A DNA stretch of 64,000 bases from positions 2,976,001 to 3,040,000 of the forward strand of contig NZ_JAUFQR010000001.1 in assembly GCF_030409875.1 (NCBI RefSeq). Reading direction: 5' to 3'. Of the stretch, positions 63,617-64,000 are shown one piece after another; position 1 is the first letter of the stretch, and each line of letters opens with the position of its first letter. A program made the translations under genes and the position numbers. Under the pieces are notes generated by a model. That model was not told where the DNA came from. It worked only from the letters and a program-made list of their open reading frames with translations, and ran no database searches. This stretch comes from Chryseobacterium tructae. Its GTDB lineage: Bacteria; Bacteroidota; Bacteroidia; Flavobacteriales; Weeksellaceae.

Positions 63617-63634
63617 GTGAATTATTATAATCTG

Positions 63635-63665
63635 CAAAAATAAGTTTTTATTGGCTTTATTCAAA
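63635..63665 (-). promoter_or_regulatory. Canonical Bacteroidota promoter of rsmG
   Basis: On the minus strand TTTG (63662-63665) is followed after exactly 19 bases by TATTTTTG (63635-63642), the clearest match to TTTG-N19-TAnnTTTG in the window. Confidence 0.65.
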
Positions 63666-63700
63666 TTTTCAGAAAGGGTATATCAAAAAATAACGCAATT

Positions 63701-63997
63701 TTATTTTGAATTTTCTTTTTCAATAGGATTGTTGCTTTTCTTAAGCAACCTTGCCAATTCCGAATCTTCATTTCCTTTACCCGCTTTCTTAATTTGCGCC
63801 ATATCCAATTGAGCAGCATACCCATCTTTCAATTGCACACCCATCTTTCCGGTTTGCCCGTCTATGTTGATACTTTCAATATCTTCAGGACTGAAAGTCT
63901 CATTTTTCAGAAGTTTCCTGTATTCCTGATCAGACATCTTTTTATTGTTTTTAGGAACAATGCTAAATATAGAATTCACTTTTTTCACCTGAATCAT
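63701..63997 (-). CDS. Small protein of unknown function at the window edge
   Basis: A 98-residue frame reads MIQVKKVNSIFSIVPKNN and then MSDQEYRKLLKN; the second Met at 63937 is an alternative start. The protein is hydrophilic and lacks a signal peptide. It contains GYAAQLDMAQIKK and a Lys-rich C-terminus. I recognise no family. The frame may extend beyond the window. Confidence 0.55.
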   Translation of the reverse strand: MIQVKKVNSIFSIVPKNNKKMSDQEYRKLLKNETFSPEDIESINIDGQTGKMGVQLKDGYAAQLDMAQIKKAGKGNEDSELARLLKKSNNPIEKENSK

Positions 63998-64000
63998 ATT

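Noticed and set aside
1..64000. tRNA, rRNA, prophage or integrative element
   Set aside because: No cloverleaf-like or rRNA-like sequence, integrase, transposase or phage structural gene was recognised. The YadA-like protein resembles tail-fibre proteins but has a signal peptide and no phage neighbours.

Overview
The window looks like a chromosomal stretch of a member of the Bacteroidota, most probably a Chryseobacterium or close Flavobacteriia relative. It is AT-rich with long A/T-rich spacers. Promoters carry the Bacteroidota -7 element TAnnTTTG, often followed by C, and Shine-Dalgarno sequences are not obvious. It encodes a SusC/SusD pair, proteins with type IX secretion (T9SS) C-terminal tails, an imelysin-like/di-haem peroxidase fusion and several families known mainly from Bacteroidota (DUF3667, DUF4876, DUF6850, BT0820-type HAD). 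The genus is an inference. I see no rRNA, tRNA, CRISPR array, integrase or transposase gene.

Layout. Positions 1-20 kb are mostly housekeeping: the end of a DUF72 gene, a polysaccharide deacetylase lipoprotein, YggS, a sigma-54 response regulator without a DNA-binding domain, a MATE pump, a GNAT enzyme, two Crp/Fnr regulators, an S9 peptidase, DoxX, Era, an SMR pump, a methyltransferase coupled to methionine aminopeptidase, an acyl-ACP desaturase and phosphoglycerate mutase GpmI. From 20 to 33 kb come a leucine-rich-repeat protein, a secreted PhoX/DUF839-type protein, the imelysin-like di-haem peroxidase, a nucleoside phosphorylase, a MarR/OhrR regulator, a DUF3667 membrane protein, a YadA-head-like secreted protein, Tag and FabI. 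From 33 to 46 kb lies a beta-glucan polysaccharide utilization locus (PUL): SusC, SusD, GH30, GH3, GH16 and GH30 on the minus strand, with a divergent MFS transporter and NUDIX-fold regulator. From 46 to 64 kb are a glutaryl-CoA dehydrogenase-like enzyme, a T9SS-exported alpha/beta hydrolase, a four-gene operon (TonB-dependent receptor, DUF4876 lipoprotein, DUF6850 beta-barrel, di-haem peroxidase), a patatin fused to a beta-barrel, an AddB-like nuclease operon and RsmG.

Two systems stand out. The PUL encodes capture, import, cleavage and sensing of beta-1,3/1,6-glucan. The receptor-DUF4876-DUF6850-peroxidase operon is the best candidate for an undescribed system: it copies the receptor-plus-lipoprotein logic of a PUL but carries a periplasmic di-haem peroxidase instead of glycosidases.

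Two genome-scale signals also matter. First, nine genes are broken by eleven frame-disrupting deletions. Nine are single-A losses (eight AAAA to AAA, one AAA to AA, coding strand), one is a single-G loss and one is a 4-base loss. Restoring the bases gives full-length proteins every time, so sequencing or assembly error is more likely than gene decay. Second, the spacers hold several dispersed repeat families. The clearest is a double-hairpin REP-like element present three times, with compensatory base-pair changes between copies; one copy fills a junction inside the PUL operon.
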